Source: Rhynochetos jubatus (lineage: Eukaryota > Chordata > Aves > Eurypygiformes > Rhynochetidae). Taken from it: 64,000 nt of DNA. The notes beneath the pieces are model-generated. The model saw only the letters and a program-made list of their open reading frames with translations. It was not told where the DNA came from and did not search any database. The stretch covers positions 141,174,175-141,238,174 of the forward strand of contig CM050648.1 of assembly GCA_027574665.1 (NCBI GenBank), written 5' to 3'. The position numbers were made by a program, and so were the translations under genes. Positions within the stretch are counted from its first letter, which is position 1. Each line of letters opens with the position of its first letter. Shown one piece after another: positions 63,416-64,000 of this stretch.

Positions 63416-64000
63416 TGAACTTGGTTGCAGAGGTACTCGGACATCTCTGGAGCACTTTTCACATATTTTTAACAGTCACAATTATGGAATAAACAGGAGG
63501 AGCTGTATAAGCTATTTTGAGACAAGCTTCAGGCTTTATCCTCATCTGTGTTACACTTACAAATCTGGAGAAATTCTGTTTGGTCCTTGGTATTACAAGG
63601 TAATACTGAAAATCAGTATCTGGCCCATCATATTAATATAAAATGTGAGGGAAAAATACCCAATAACAAGCAAAGGGCAATACAGAAAATAGGTTTGTTA
63701 CAAGCAAATTGGTTATGTTTGGGTTTTTTCCTACATTAATGCTGTCCAGGCCTCCCCTGTGTATTCTCAAGGAAATGACTTCGTTATATCAGTGAAGTAT
63801 ATTGAAAATGAAATCAGTGGTAGCACCAAATGTGCCCAGACACGACAAGACTTTTAAATAACAACAGAAGAATTCTATCTCCTTTCCTGTTTGTTCCATG
63901 TTAACTTAAGGAGATTGGTGCTGACTTTCTGGAATGGCTGCAGCAAGCTGTAAATGATGTATGAAAATGAAATGAAAAATCTCTGCCCAGGCCACGGTGC
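63416..64000. other. Non-coding unique DNA
   Basis: Nothing recognisable to the end of the window. Two overlapping frames of 63 and 76 codons have no family resemblance. The last 40 bases are rich in ATGAAA repeats without forming a clear microsatellite. Confidence 0.5.

Overview
This window looks like bird nuclear DNA that is either intergenic or deep inside an intron. The best evidence is the repeats. CR1-type LINE fragments are the main recognisable component, and the one at 7834-8270 reads close to the 3' end of avian CR1 families as I know them. Other interspersed repeats are sparse and old: MIR-like SINE remnants and an amniote-type hairpin repeat. No bacterial-style gene organisation is present (no dense ORFs, operons, ribosome binding sites, rRNA or CRISPR).

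I found no protein-coding exon I can defend. Almost all open frames are 60-150 codons, resemble no family I recognise, and often lie antisense to a LINE copy. The longest open frame (229 codons, minus strand, 10129-10818) is longer than chance suggests, but it runs through an 18-nt homopolymer and has no recognisable domain. I saw no tRNA, rRNA or known microRNA.

Layout. 1-7.8 kb: unique DNA with a purine-rich, G-run-rich tract near 1.75-1.9 kb and a 105-bp imperfect hairpin repeat at 5.05-5.15 kb. 7.8-8.3 kb: the best-preserved CR1 tail (minus). 8.3-15.4 kb: unique DNA with the long open frame and an AT microsatellite. 15.4-16.05 kb: CR1 reverse-transcriptase remnant (minus). 16.3 kb: a 23-bp near-perfect palindrome. 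17.9-18.3 and 19.9-20.3 kb: two older CR1-type tails (minus). 22.5 and 24.5-24.7 kb: MIR/L2-like remnants. 26.3-26.7 kb: a CpG cluster beside a homeodomain-motif-rich stretch, a candidate regulatory element. 27.26 kb: an exact 31-bp tandem duplication. 26.7-44.8 kb: long unique stretch with simple repeats and a small GC/CpG cluster at 39.7 kb. 44.9-45.3 kb: CR1 tail (plus). 54.9-55.2 kb: a second GC/CpG cluster. 58.1-59.8 kb: a LINE whose endonuclease/linker part is inverted against its 3' part, possibly a twin-primed insertion. 63.3-63.4 kb: MIR-like remnant (minus).

No genes work together here. The window records ancient retrotransposition plus a few candidate regulatory patches. I found no convincing undescribed biological system. 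All repeat calls come from reading translated or nucleotide similarity to families I know, not from a database search, and repeat boundaries are approximate to roughly 10-50 bp.
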